64,000 nt of DNA from Puffinus mauretanicus (Eukaryota > Chordata > Aves > Procellariiformes > Procellariidae): positions 3,012,001-3,076,000 of the forward strand of contig JAJKFH010003229.1 in assembly GCA_023333565.1 (NCBI GenBank), read 5' to 3'. The translations under genes were made by a program, and so were the position numbers. The notes beneath the pieces were generated by a model. It had not been told where the DNA came from. It worked only from the letters and a program-made list of their open reading frames with translations, and searched no databases. Shown here piece by piece: positions 36,264 through 48,800 of this stretch (position 1 is the stretch's first letter; every line of letters begins with the position of its first letter).

Positions 36264-39200
36264 AGTATTTAAACACAGTGCAATTCTACTGGCTAATTCA
36301 GCACTCCTATGTAATTTGTACTGCCTCCAAAACCTAAGTAAGATAGTTAAGAGTTCTCTGAGGTGTGTGATTACAGTCTCTTTCTCATTATCCATGAATG
36401 TAATTTACCCACAAAAAGCTCGTGATCTCCTGCTGAGTGAAAGTAAAAGGCTGTCTTAAAGATATGCATAAAGAGAGAGAGAATACAGGCAAGAAGCACT
36501 TCTTGAACAAAAATCAAACGAATTATTAATATGAAAAAACTCATTGCTCTCTTGCCAGGAGTGGGTATATATTTGTCTTGTGCGTGAATGTCCTTGGTTG
36601 AATGTCCAATGGTACATATAAGGCAAGAGGAAGCATCCCTATTTCTTCTGAGGTTAGCGAGTGATTGCTGTGTTGAGGACTGTTGGCTTTCACTCAAGTA
36701 CTGGCAATGTGTTCTGAAAATTTCCCTCCGCCTGCAATGCTGGGTCTGTTCTTTGCAGGTTTTCAAGTATCAACAATCAATATAGAATATTAAGCATTAT
36801 GAGTATTCAAATGTAAATTACTGCACGCGCTGTGAGATCGGAGCCTGGCTGGAAGCCAGCCTGTATAAATATGAAACAATTTGAGCTCATTATTATGAGA
36901 ATGGGGCACATGCTCCCAACACTGACTAACAAGTAGGGGAGTTTATGTAATCTGGCTGTAAAGCTGTAGCTTGGTTGTACCATGTACTCAAGTGTTCAGC
37001 CCTTGACTGCAGTGTCTTTGCCTCTATGATGAATGGCGACCCTAAGAGGGGAAACAGATTTGGGAGGAAGAGTGCAGCATGCAGGGAATCTTGCATCTTA
37101 TCCACAGCCTCAGAGTGAGTGCTGCTGTTTCTCTTCCCAGCAACAGAAAGTACTTAAGTGCAAGTGTGGTGAAAAGCAGGAGAAAAGGATTTACCCACCC
37201 ACCTCCATCTCCTTTGGGGGGGAAGGAAATGCTGTGTGCCTTAAAATATCTACTTCAGTCACATGAGACTTGGATCTTGCACTTCCCATCACTTCTTACT
37301 GCCACATGAAGTGAAGGTAAAGCCTACCTATAGCGTACTGAAGAAATTAAAGCAGCAGTGGAAAGAACTGCAGTTATTTTTCTGGAGGACCAGGCAAAAG
37401 CCTGACTGCCAGCATAATTAATAGCACAGGGAACTAACTATCAGTGCTCTCCTTCCTTTTCCTCCTGCTCAACAAATCCAAACCCTTGGACATGATACCA
37501 CCAAGTCTTATGTGGGACAAATCTTAACTGTGAAGTGCTTAGTCAACTCCTGGAGGGAGTGGGGAAGGCCTGGGCAAGTGCAGTGCTTAGGGCAGTCACT
37601 TTTCTCTGGCTTGGTGAGATCATCTGGAGCTCAGCCTGCAACAGGCAGGGGGCATGACGGACTGCCCATGAGGTTGGGAAGGAAGCAGCGGCCAAGCTGG
37701 GAAGGGTCAAAAGTGACATATCCTGGGCATCGGCCCCATCTCTGCAAAGTGGGCGATGTGACCTGAACAGCGACGCAGGACTGCGCCGGAGCAGGAACTT
37801 GGGTAGGAAAGATGTTGTGGAGTCCGGCCAGGTGGAAGCTGTGGTGGCTGAGCATGAACTCTGAAGGGCTGGAGGGAGTGTTAGCCAGTACCATTGAGAG
37901 GAAAAGTTCCATGTAGGGCTTGGAAACAAAATCTATAAGGATGGAAACCAGACTTGTTTCACTAACTTTCTTGGCCTACTGTCTGTATTCTGCTGCCTTT
38001 TACCCAGACATCTAAACACTTTCCCTTTTTCCTTCGGAAACAGGGTTGGGAATTTTCTGTATTGTTGAGGAATTATCTTGTGGTCTCTGACCTTGACGGA
38101 TGCAGTAAGCTTCAACTAGTAGTTTGATCAAGAGAAATGGTTTGCACTTGAGTAAAATGTTAAAATATGTGAAAGTCTTTGAATATTTCACATCATTTTG
38201 TGATGTCTAGAACTACTGCAAGTTCTATGTGACATATTTATGAGTTCAAACATGCCTAACATAAACACAATGTTCCAACAGGCAAATAATCATACACATT
38301 GGCAGTAAGCGTGGTAGTGTGTGTCGGTAAAAAGTGTTCACCTCCCCATTTCCCTTTTTTTCTTTTTTAATTAAAAAAATGTATATGTAATTCAGCCAGA
38401 CTTAAAATTGAAGAAATACTTTTACTGCTTTGGGAGAAGGTACTCCTTTTTATTAGAAAAATGTGTTAGCAAAGTTAGATGTCTCTTGTAACCTCAAGTT
38501 CAAAGAAAGCAAATTCAGTAAGAACTCAAATTCTGCCCTGTGCAAACTAATTGAACTCATATGACGAAAAGATTTGGTTCCCCGGAGCCTTAAACAAATG
38601 CTGAGAGAGCAGGCTAACAAGTGGGAAAAGTCAGGGATTCTTACAGAAGATGAGGAATTTGATGTAGTTGCCCTTCTCAGCACCTGTTATATTAAAATTA
38701 TAGAATTCAGGGAAGATAGACCAAAAGCAGAATCAAACCTGCGCTGAAGGCAGTGCTATTTCTTTTGTTTGAATTGTTGATAACTGAGACAAACTCATGT
38801 GTCTGTAACAGATCAATGTGCCGAATAACGATGTGCAAAAGTGGGATATTGGAAGGGATCTATCACAAACCACTAAATTAAACTGAAGAACAGTATGTCT
38901 ACCCAGTTCTAGCATGTGGAAAGCTAAACCATAATTTATGGTACCTAAGTTTGGGAAATGCATGCTCCATGTATCATGCAGTCTATTGCAAGGCTTTGTT
39001 AGATCATCTTTAAACTTCAGGACACAATTCTTTGCCTTACACTTGATATAAACTAACTCTTTTTTAACACCTTTATGAAAAATAAAGAGGAATTAATAAT
39101 CAGAATGAAGGCTGATTATGGCCTGAGGACTCTGAACATAACGTGGATCATGCTTAATATGGAAAAAAGGAGCACAGCCTCAACCTGAAAAATAAACAAA

Positions 39201-42200
39201 TTTGCTTAGGAGTCTTATTTTTCCCTAGCATTGGAAAGCTATACGCATTAATGAGTGGGATGAGAATTTCAGAAAGAGAAAACTGTGAGGTGTTTAAATA
39301 AATATTTACTCTATTACCAGAAACCATTAATTTACTATCAAGAAAGATGACTTTGGCTGAAAGTCCAACTTTCAATGGCACAGTAAGGACAGCAATTGGA
39401 AATAAAAATCAGCTGTAGTCTGCTTTATTTATTTATTCTTATTTATATTGAAGTCTAAGAGACAAGAGGGTAAAAAAATCTGATCAACTCAGGAAACATG
39501 AAGAAATCTTGCAAATGTATTTTAGGAACAAAATACAAGCTTTATAACTGCTGTAGGTCCCTTTGGAGGAGACAGTAAAGTGTTTAACATGGTGCATTTG
39601 GTACCATTTAACATGATATTTGATAAGAAGCAGGATGAGTAAGTACTTCCTATTCCAAATGTAATTTTTAGCACTATGGGTTGCAGGTTTTCTAGACCTG
39701 CTTATATAAAATTTGCTTGTCATTGACAGTCCTACAGAGTCCACTCAGTAGATTACTAACACTCAACAACTAATGTGGTAAATATTGGAACCTTGAATAA
39801 ATTCTAGAAGATTGGAAAAACTTCTAGAAACTTATTGCTTCATCAATATCAGAAAGGGTATGAGAGATAACAGAGAATGGCTTACCCCAGTGTAAACACT
39901 GGACAAGCTAAGAGTAAAGCTGATATGGTGGTAAAACGCTGAAGAATGAAAACTTGGAACTATAATTAAGAGAGATGTTAAGCTGTCAAGGGAAGATAGC
40001 TCTGTATCACACCAAGTGCCTTTGTTTGGTGTAACAAGTTCTGTGGACACGGGTAGCATCCTAGATGTAAAGCCCTTGCCCCCGGGAGGTGTCCATCTTC
40101 ATATATCATACAACCTGCTCATGAAAAATGTGGGACTATAAAATAATAATTTGCCAGATCTCAAAAAGCAGATGTCAATGAGAAAGCCTTATTAAACAGC
40201 GGAGGTCGGTGAAGGCTGGTGCTAAGCCGTTCAGACATTTGTAGTGTTCTTATCTCTGTATGCACTTCCAAGACTGGAAAAAAGTTATGGCTGAAAAACA
40301 TTTGGATGACAAAAACTGGCAGAATGGTAAATAGTGTTTGAGATAAGGAGTGTAGCCACAAGTGATTTGGATCATTTGGAAACATGAGCTCACTCAGATG
40401 AATTGTTTTTTTTAACATTGCTCAGTCCAGGCTCGTAACTGCATTTCTGTTGACGGATGTGTCCATGCAGCAGTGAAAACCATAACTACAGGAGGTGGGC
40501 AACTGCAGCTTGGCAAACTGGCACAGTATGTGGCCGCTGTGCTGGAGCTGGACATGATGGCATGTGGGCTTGGAGCAGTGCTGTAGCGTGAAGGATGAAA
40601 GTAGGATTTTTCACACTTTAACTTCAAAATAGACTCTTAACCTGGAGTAGGGCTAATCTCAACCTGAATAATCTGGATATGGATCATTGGAAGTTCACTG
40701 TTACACCTATGAGTTCATTGTTTCGTTAGGAATGAAGCTGCTCTTCACATACAATTAGTCTCTAAGAAAAAAATAGGTTAATATGTTTTTTCTTCTTGTG
40801 GTGTAATAATGTCAAACATGAGAGATGAGAAATAAAAAGAGCTTGAGCTAAATGGTATCACTCTAACCCAAAATCCGAAGACTATTTATATTGATCAAAG
40901 TTGGCCTGTTTACTTTCCTGACTCCAAGTTAATAAGATGATTGATGATTAATTTACTTTGTAAATATCTCTGCAAATGAAGTCTTCTTATTAGCAGTTAT
41001 TTTTGTAACTGAACACGTACACAGCACTTAGTGTTTTGGAATGCTAATTTGATAATAGGGTAGGCTGAAAAAGACTCTACTTGTTTATCCATGAGTATAT
41101 TTTGGCATACAGTGCTAGGAGTCCAGCAGAAATCCTGCTGAGCTAGACCATCATCATGGAAATGCAAGAAGACTGCTGCAGTAAGCGCAGCCTGACTTTT
41201 CTTTCTCGTCTACCTCCAGCCCTCTGGTGTACTCTCTGAGTCCAAGGGGAGCAGAACGTTGGCACTGAGACCTGCCTCTTGGATCCAGGAGGAAACATGC
41301 TCCTTTTGTGCTGTCAACAGTGCAGAAATACATACAACGTTTTTAGCCTTAAATTGAGTTTTGGGGGTTTTTAGCAGAATTCTGTCTTTCAAACATGTTT
41401 TTACAATGTGATTTTAAAAGGCATGATTTTTTTCTTGCATACTCCCTCTAAAGGCTTAGGCAGATGCCTGAGCTCGTGGCTCATCCCGATGAGTTTGTTT
41501 CATGCCATTATCAAAGAATCAATTTAAACTTTACCTGCACATCTGTAGAGCTCTAGAAGGTGCTATATTTCTGTGGGCAATGGGAAGAGAAAGGGGAATG
41601 CAAGTCTCAGAGCGGGGTTGACAGCGAAGTGCTAAATTTGCACCAATGACTGCAATGACAACAGGATTTTTCAGAAATGCATATGTTTCAGCTACACCTT
41701 TACCATACAAAGATAGTGTTGAAGGATGGTGGTGAGAGTTTACAGTGGAACAACTGTCAGTGTAAGTCTTATTTAGTTGGCTCTATTTTCTTCATCTCTA
41801 CAGATATGTGTCTCCAAGACAATCTTTTTTGCTGCTTAGAATGTGCCCTGACCTGTAACTTTGTGCCTGCAAAAAACAACCAGTTGGCAGGCCTTGCTTA
41901 GTCTTTCCTGTGTTTTGACGGGAGAGCTATAGACCTCTCTGAGCTTTTAATGGTTTGTTTACGGGCAAACCTTTTCTTGTGAAGTCAAATTATGGATCCT
42001 TAATCCATGACTGAGTCTACACTGTAGGAGAGATTATGTTCTCTGCAGTCATGCTTGGAATAAATTTTGGTGTGTAATCCTGCCGGGCAGGACTCCTTCT
42101 GAGGGCAGTTTAGGTACACGGTTCTCTCAATGACCAGAGCAGCTAATATGTTTCTCAGAAACAATATCTTCCCACTCCAGTGACGGAAGTGATGCTGCCT

Positions 42201-43029
42201 GAAATATTTTGGCTGTTGGTACCATATACGGTATCAGCTACAGGGATAGATATGTGAAGCCTAGATATATAAAGACATGCAACAGTGGCTTGGACTTTCT
42301 TATAACATGGACACTCTTCCACAGTCTCTGTGTATTAAAAAACCAAGAGTATCTCATAAGCCTTTAAATCACTTGTTCCTAGGAATGAGTTTATTATTAC
42401 CTTTTTTTCTTGTTGTTGTTCTGTGACTGAAAAGGGGCATGTTACAGGTATTTATTATCCATGGTGTGTTGCTGGACAGCTATGACTACTGTGTGCCCCA
42501 GGGGGAAGAATTATCTTCTCTAAGCTAAGAGTCCCAGGCTGGAAATATTTACACAAATTGCAACCTTCAGATTCAGCCTTCGGTACCCAGCCGACAAGTG
42601 AGTTGACTGTTTCTGAGACAGTTTCAAGGAACAAGGTAGTGTCTACGTTAAACATGCTGCAGCTTGAACTTCTGGGTTGTAGATGCGTCCCTTTTAAGAT
42701 CAACCCCTCACCAGCCTCACACTAGAATATTTATCAGTTTGAAGCTGTGTTATTGATTCCACAAATAGGAAGCAAAATGTGATTGAGTATTCAGAACCCG
42801 GGAGCTACCTCCTGGTGACTTCTTAAGGTCTGATGAAGCAAACAGCTTTCCAAAAGCCACAGCAGGAGAAGGATAGCTGCACCTTACAAGATGTTTTTCT
42901 TCTATATTCTGGGGAAAATTGCTGTAGGTATGCCAAACTAAACTATCACAGGCACCCCCTCTCACAGAATTTATTCATATGAGTACATTAATAGAAGTGC
43001 ATGACCTACAGTGCACCAGGACTACTTAC

Positions 43030-43287
43030 CTGTGCTGTCTTCATATACTACTGTTACTATTTTCCAGTTGTAGTATAGTACAAGATCCAAAACTGCTCTG
43101 CTGATGGCTGCATAGTCTGGATAGAGGTTGATATAAAACGCATCTTTGTTATCCACAGTAGGGTGCTTCCATCGGGTCTGAATATGTGGGACTTCAAGTG
43201 CATTGCAAATGGACTGCACTGCGCTGACGGAGGAGCTGTGGGAAGGTCCGAACAGAGCAGCTACACCAAGAGCGAGCTGGTCGCATG
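43030..43287 (-). CDS. GRIK1: GRIK1 exon 3 (258 bp), ATD lobe 1
   Basis: This exon encodes residues 57-143, from [20 protein letters not shown] to [10 protein letters not shown]. It holds the GPSHSSS loop and the [17 protein letters not shown] segment, which are highly conserved among kainate receptors, followed by LYPDY and LVLYYNWK, which are GluK1-type. Cys58 of ACDQ is by family homology one partner of the conserved ATD disulfide; the other is in exon 7. The acceptor is a strong C/T tract ending CCCCCTCAG above 43287, and the donor is a perfect GTAAGT below 43030. It opens with two bases of a split Ala codon and closes with one base of a split Gly codon. The open frame continues upstream into intron 2 up to an in-frame ATG at 43366, but that ATG is intronic and not a start. 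Differences from human are few, for example [10 protein letters not shown]. Confidence 0.97.
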
Positions 43288-45697
43288 CTGAGGGGGAGAG
43301 GAAGGGAGTGGAAGAAGCTGTTAGTTGGCAAAAGCAAGTAACTTGCATGACGTTTACTGAGATCATTTATTTCCCATCCATCCCCATCATTTCAAAGTGA
43401 GAATGGGTAACCGTGTTCTCCCAAACCCATTGCGAGATTTGCAAATGGTTCCTGAAAATGGCTTTACTGATTAGCATTATATCCTAGAACCTGCTTGCTA
43501 CAAATAAAAACCAGAACAACTTCTCTCCTCATTACGTTCAGATCACATTGACTCCTAAATTGCCTTTCTCAAAATGGCATTATCCTGGGGAAACCAGGAG
43601 CTTTCTGGCTACAGGCTTGCCAAAGGGACGTCACGTGAATTAAGTTTCATGGCAGCGTGTCAAGAAATATGTTCATGGAGTCACAACAGACACTATATGG
43701 ATTCCCTCTGTGACTGGCAGGCTTCTACCAATGTGAGTTGCTTTAATTTCAGGCTACTGAAGGAATATAAACAGCAAAGGGCACTGTCATTCATGGCAGT
43801 CCATAATCAGTGTTTGCAAAACAGGCAGTAAAGCCTAAAGCCCTCAGTAACGACACAGGGAAATAAAGAACCAACACACACTGACATTTTAATACCTTTC
43901 CAAATTAGTCAAATGCTAATATCAACAAAGGTTTCTTTCTCCTTGTGCCTATATCTCAGCCAAAAGAATCTCTCCTGTAGGTGTCTTTTCATTTTTCTTG
44001 CCTCCCGTGTCTTTTCAGGCTAGCAGACAGAAGATGAAGTAATAATAATTATATTTTTCCATTAGTAAAATTTACTGCAAATGTTTCTAATAAGGTTTAT
44101 TAACTGGGACAAAGCCCTGCCCTGAGTTGCAATGCTGTACTCTTTTAAGGTAGTTCTTTGTGGGAAATTCAGAAATTACTGTGATTGGGTGAAATACTAA
44201 GTACACAAACATCCACAATGAGCTGAAATTTTTTAAAGTAATATTTAGCTCTCTGATAGTAAGAGAATATGACAGAAAATCAATTGTTTTCTGTTTTCAG
44301 TCTACAAATGAGTGGTTTAGACAGCGTAAAATGCACAGACTTTCAAGGTTTAATTCAGAAGCCTTCCTAAAGGATCACAGGTTTTAATGTGCAAATTGCA
44401 TAAATAATATCAATAATTCATGATGAGAAGAAATTACTACTGTCTGCATGGATTCCTTGCATGTAGATTTACAAAAATATTTATAATGAACTCCTTCCTG
44501 CAGATTAAATGGAAAAGGTACTTTCACAATTGTCACAGAAGAGATTCTCACTCTACAGGGAATCTAAAATCCTGTGTCAGTCTGGATTATAGGGAGTTAC
44601 ATAAACCCAGCATGTTTGATTTTTGATAGCATATAGTTCCAGCATATATCTGATACTTGAATGCAATAAACACAATTTAAAACTATTTTCGATGTTCTTT
44701 GAAAGCGTTTTCCAATCTTTAGTAAGAAAATAAAGTACCACGAGGAGAATTTAGTAACTTAGATTTTTGAAAGGTGACAGCTCACCAGCATTCTAGCATG
44801 ATTCGTGATGTGAAGCATGTTCGTTTTCCAGCCTTCATTTGCCTTATAGCAGACACATCTTTTGCCTTATAGCAAGCATATCTTGTACCATTTACAGTGA
44901 CAGATGTTATAGTGAACTGCAAAGCACATTTGCAAAGTCTTAGTGACTTATGGGTCTTTCTCCAGACTTGTTTGTGTGAGAATGTGTGCACACCACATAA
45001 TTCCAGGAACTACATTGCTGTATATAAAATTTTATCAAACTTCAAGGTTGCCTCCTAGAGGGGAAGGAATACAAGGTGCCTCAGGAGAGTTGTGACTTTT
45101 TTCCCCTTTCTGTTTTGGTCTGCAAGTAAATTAGATGCAAATAAATTGGACCATAATTTTCCCTCTGAGAAAAATAAAAGAATAGGCAAAAAAAATCCAA
45201 ACTTGTCCAATTCTTATAGTTGTTTATAACAAAGAAATTTACTTCCGTCTCTAAGGCACTGAAGCGTTAATATTTCAGGACAGGGACACTACTGGTCTCT
45301 GTTCTTTAAAGTACAATAGAATTAATTTGTTATGAATAATGGATATCTGTGTGTGTGTGCTAATTATGGGTTGTGACATCCCGCTGTGCTCCCTGTTAGT
45401 GTGTGATCATTTTCTGCAGAATTCCAGGTGGCAAATCTATTTTTTGGAAAGAAAAATGGGTTGGACTTGTCACCTTCCATCTGGGGCTCTTAGCATGCAG
45501 ACAGGATGTAGGTGTTTTATCAGAAACTAGATGACAAGTCCAAGTCCAGCTTGATTCTTAGTTCAAATAACTTTGAAAGATGAATTTTACGTTACCGTCC
45601 ATATACACATGTTACCATTGGAGCAAAAAAGGAGACCAGGCTGGGGAAAGGTAGTATAGAACATGTATGTTACTGACACACTAATTGAGATAATTAC
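43288..45697 (-). other. GRIK1 intron 2 (2.4 kb)
   Basis: GT-AG intron with donor GTAATT at 45697. It contains a 23-bp tandem duplication at 44839-44884. Otherwise it is unremarkable AT-rich sequence. Confidence 0.9.
44839..44884 (+). repeat. 23-bp tandem duplication
   Basis: Two adjacent 23-bp units beginning TTGCCTTATAGCA, with a few differences in the second half (AGACACATCTT in the first versus AGCATATCTT in the second). In intron 2. Confidence 0.9.
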
Positions 45698-45865
45698 CTC
45701 TTCTCGAGGCTTCAAAACTATCAAAAAGGTTAATTCTCTGGATGTCATAGGTTAATGTGGTATTAGGCATCAGTGTTCTGTTTCTATTAATGTTGGTGAC
45801 TGCAAACTTGAAAGCCAATTCTTCAATATTAACAGGTTCATTTTCCACAGTTTCAAATATCCCTC
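45698..45865 (-). CDS. GRIK1: GRIK1 exon 2 (168 bp), start of the amino-terminal domain
   Basis: This exon encodes residues 1-57 of the partial protein: the first beta strand and helix of lobe 1 of the GluK1 ATD, beginning [10 protein letters not shown] and ending DSFEASRR. The acceptor on the minus strand is a pyrimidine-rich tract ending in AACAG at 45866; the donor is GTAATT just below 45698. It starts with two bases of a split glycine codon and ends with the first base of a split alanine codon, which exon 3 completes. Two N-glycosylation sequons are visible, NRT (N29) and NTT (N35). The length of 168 bp equals what I recall for exon 2 of mammalian GRIK genes. Relative to human GluK1 I see conservative changes, such as VNIEE for VNVEE and VTNIN for VTSIN. 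The NEPVN stretch is GluK1-like and separates it from GluK2. Confidence 0.96.
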
Positions 45866-48800
45866 CTGTTGAAACAGAGATAAATGAGAAGTATTATTCA
45901 CCTCTTCATCACTGTACATTAAAAGAGAAAAATAAATTATGAGCAATAATAATCTGAGTGTTCATAAAGGAAAACAGTTAAAATCACTGTTAAAAGCACT
46001 ACAGCAAAAGCATATTGTATCATTAGTTTTTATCTACAATGTCACTGTAGGTTAACTCAATGTTATGAATGTTGCTTAGACAAACATCTGTGAAAGATGA
46101 TGCATGTTTATTATTCAGGCTTTTCAAAGTAAAATTTTTAAATGCTTGAGAAAACTTCTACCGAGTTCCCTAACTAATGAAAGTAGTGATATTCATAGGT
46201 CTTGTTCCCCCTGCTCCAATCTAATCTATGTTTGGAGATGAAACTTGGATGTGCTGGAGATGTTTTCTGAAGTGTTTCTGCAAATCTGCACATCTTGGCA
46301 GTACAAGATCCACATTCAGAAGTGACTTAGGAGCTTGAGTCGACATGGACTGAAAGTTTCCACTTGAGGTCTGTGTCTTAGTAGGGCTTTGGTTTTTTAT
46401 AAACCTTAGGCAACGTTGTTGGTCATTTCTCAGTTTGCTCAGGAACAGGTGAATATTTTTGCTTTTTCGAAGCTCATTGCCGAATGAACTGAACTTGTTG
46501 ATATAGAACATAGCCAAGCCACACACTGCTCCCACAGAAGATTTCACCTCTGTGCCAAAGTGTTGAGTGATGTCTCCAATAGTGTAGTGTCTACCAGTAC
46601 TGGCATGACACTGGTTTAAAAGCCTCCTTGTAAGGACCATGCTGGATCTAGCACAACCGCTCTCAACTTCCTATCATTCTTCTAGACGCTTCTTCCAACA
46701 TCTGTTTTGAACTATTTGAACCAAGAGGTGTCCCAACCCATTCAGTGCAATTCCAGCTGGGCAACTGCTCTTTGAGTGCTGTTCAACTTGTTCAACTTTC
46801 TACCTTTCAAACTGAAATTTTATATACTTCTTGCTCCTTTTTAAAACAAACGAGGTGAGTCTGAGCTTTTCTTTAACCTGGAAGCAAGTTTTCCAAAAGA
46901 GGACTCGTAAATAACCAATCTGAGTTTTGGAAACATGATGAACTTCTTTGGCATATATTCTGAGATGGGGAAGGTGGCTGTGTTTCAAGCCAACAGGCTG
47001 TCCCACTTATACTTGGATGTCTACTCCCTCTAGCCTCTAGAGACTTTATTATGCCAACAACACATTCAGACTGTCTAGGAGCACTGGGATTTGATGAATG
47101 CATAACAAACACAGCTAATTTGAAAAAAAATAGCTCCTTTAAACAGCAATCTCCAGCTTCAGTACTTGATTTTGCAAGTATAATTTAGTCATTTAGTGCA
47201 AGTCACTAGAGAATACTTTGGATTTCTCAGTTACATATTTTCGCATTTCCCCATGTGAAATTTAAGCCCTAGATATCGTTTTATATTTTCTGAGCATCAG
47301 AATGTATTCAGCTAATGCACTGCAATCTCTTGCAATTTTGATGTCACCAATGTAGGAATAGTGCAGTCATTAGCTGACAATCAGGAAATGGAAACACAGT
47401 GGAATTAAAACCTGTTTTGAATTTTAACTCAGCAATGAAAACACTGGAGGCTATCAAACCCAAGTTGGCAATGTAATCTCTAGCTACTCTTGGATACGCA
47501 GCATTATATTATCTCTTGAACTCATATATAACAATACCTTAACGTGACTTAAGCAATTTGCCAACTTAAGCAATTTTCTTCTTCGCTATATGTATTTCTC
47601 ATTTACTATATGCATGTATTAGAACCTTAAAGTCTTTCTGTTGTTTTTTTTTTCTCTCACTCATAAAACATACAAGTGATTACAAGAGACTGTGACATAC
47701 AGAAATAGCTGGAAAAAGTTTAAGTGCTGGTTTTGGAATGAAATGTAAAACCTCACGTGGAATGCTAAGAGTCAGCAGGATTTTCCAGATTTGCAAACTA
47801 TAGGATCACCAGAAGGAAAAAAATCTAAAGCCTGTTCTTTCAGATCCTATAATTCCTCATCCCAATGACGATACAAGAAGTTTACTACTTTTCTGGTTAA
47901 AAAAATTTGCTTTTCCTCCTTTCAGCTGAGGAAGACAAGTATTTTCAGTTAGCTATAGTGCCAGCTTGGTCTTGGGCCGGCAAGATACAACTGTTGCGTT
48001 TTGCTTGAACCCCTACTAGAATTAGTAGAACATTGTTTCAAAAGGCAAGGTGGATGTCACTGAGTATAATGGATAGCCTGAGATAACTATTTAATAAGAC
48101 AGACTGACCACCATCTCTGCCCACTTCCAATAGGATGAGTCTCTTATCATTTGATCTTGGCAAAAAATCTTCTCCATCTTGGAAACGATCATTGTGCTGT
48201 GCCTTTATTACTTTCTACTTTTTTTTTTTTTTTAATTAAAACAGCTTCATTCAAGCACCCTTGAGGTAACCTTCATACCTATACATACACAAGCACTTTC
48301 TCATTCTAAGACTAGAACTTTTTCCAGACCTCTAATCAGTTGCCTATTTAATGGAGATTAATTTTAACTGATGTATATCTATGAACTATTTATACTTCAT
48401 TAGCAGAATTTTGCAGAATTTTTGCTCAATCCCCTTTAAAAAAGAGTAGAAGCTCACTGGGCAGAGGGAAGGAGTGGAGGGAAAGGAGGAGTGATGGAAG
48501 GAGTGAAAGTTTTGCATGAATGCGTTTCCTAAGCAAACTAATCAAAACTGCATATGCAGTATCACATACACTTCAAATGTATTCAGATAGGTCTCTCTAG
48601 AAGTCAGCTGCATAATCAATATGTTGGTACCCTTTCAACATATTTTCCAGGTTCCTTTTGTACACGTTAACACAGCAGTAAAGCACTTACAGAGAACTTT
48701 GGTTACATGATTTAATTTGCTGGTGAGATACTCTGGATAGGTCTGAGTAAGAACAGGACAGATAGTCAAGAGGTCCATAATTTTACACAGGAAATTTCAT

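Larger units (their letters stand above)
35476..43029 (-). other. GRIK1 intron 3 (7.6 kb)
   Basis: GT-AG intron with donor GTAAGT at 43029. It contains a MIR-like relic at 36051-36120 followed closely by a palindromic repeat relic at 36196-36263, and a GC-richer patch near 37540-37800. No coding or RNA genes are seen. Confidence 0.88.
4121..45865 (-). other. GRIK1: GRIK1 gene, internal part (exons 2-8 with introns 2-7)
   Basis: This span runs from the first to the last coding exon visible of a kainate-type ionotropic glutamate receptor subunit, GluK1. The subunit sits in the neuronal plasma membrane and forms tetrameric glutamate-gated cation channels. All seven exons are on the minus strand, in order, with splice phases that fit each other. 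Together with one base from exon 1 they give 1089 nt, or 363 codons without a stop, covering most of the extracellular amino-terminal domain. Isoform-specific motifs ([29 protein letters not shown]) agree with GluK1 from memory of the family and differ from GluK2 and GluK3. The signal-peptide exon and promoter lie upstream of 64000; the S1/S2 ligand-binding, pore (Q/R site) and C-terminal exons lie before position 1. All of the non-exon sequence in the window is therefore inferred to be GRIK1 intron. Confidence 0.97.

Noticed and set aside
36371..36766. 131-codon minus-strand frame with a hydrophobic segment
   Set aside because: No recognised family; one hydrophobic stretch is not enough evidence for a gene inside intron 3.
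43288..43366. In-frame Met upstream of exon 3 that would make it a 114-residue protein
   Set aside because: The extra residues come from intron 2, and a strong CCCCCTCAG acceptor plus homology place the exon edge at 43287.
48450..48505. Purine-rich GGGAAGGAG-type stretch as triplex or G4 candidate
   Set aside because: Short and imperfect; only three GGG tracts at suitable spacing.
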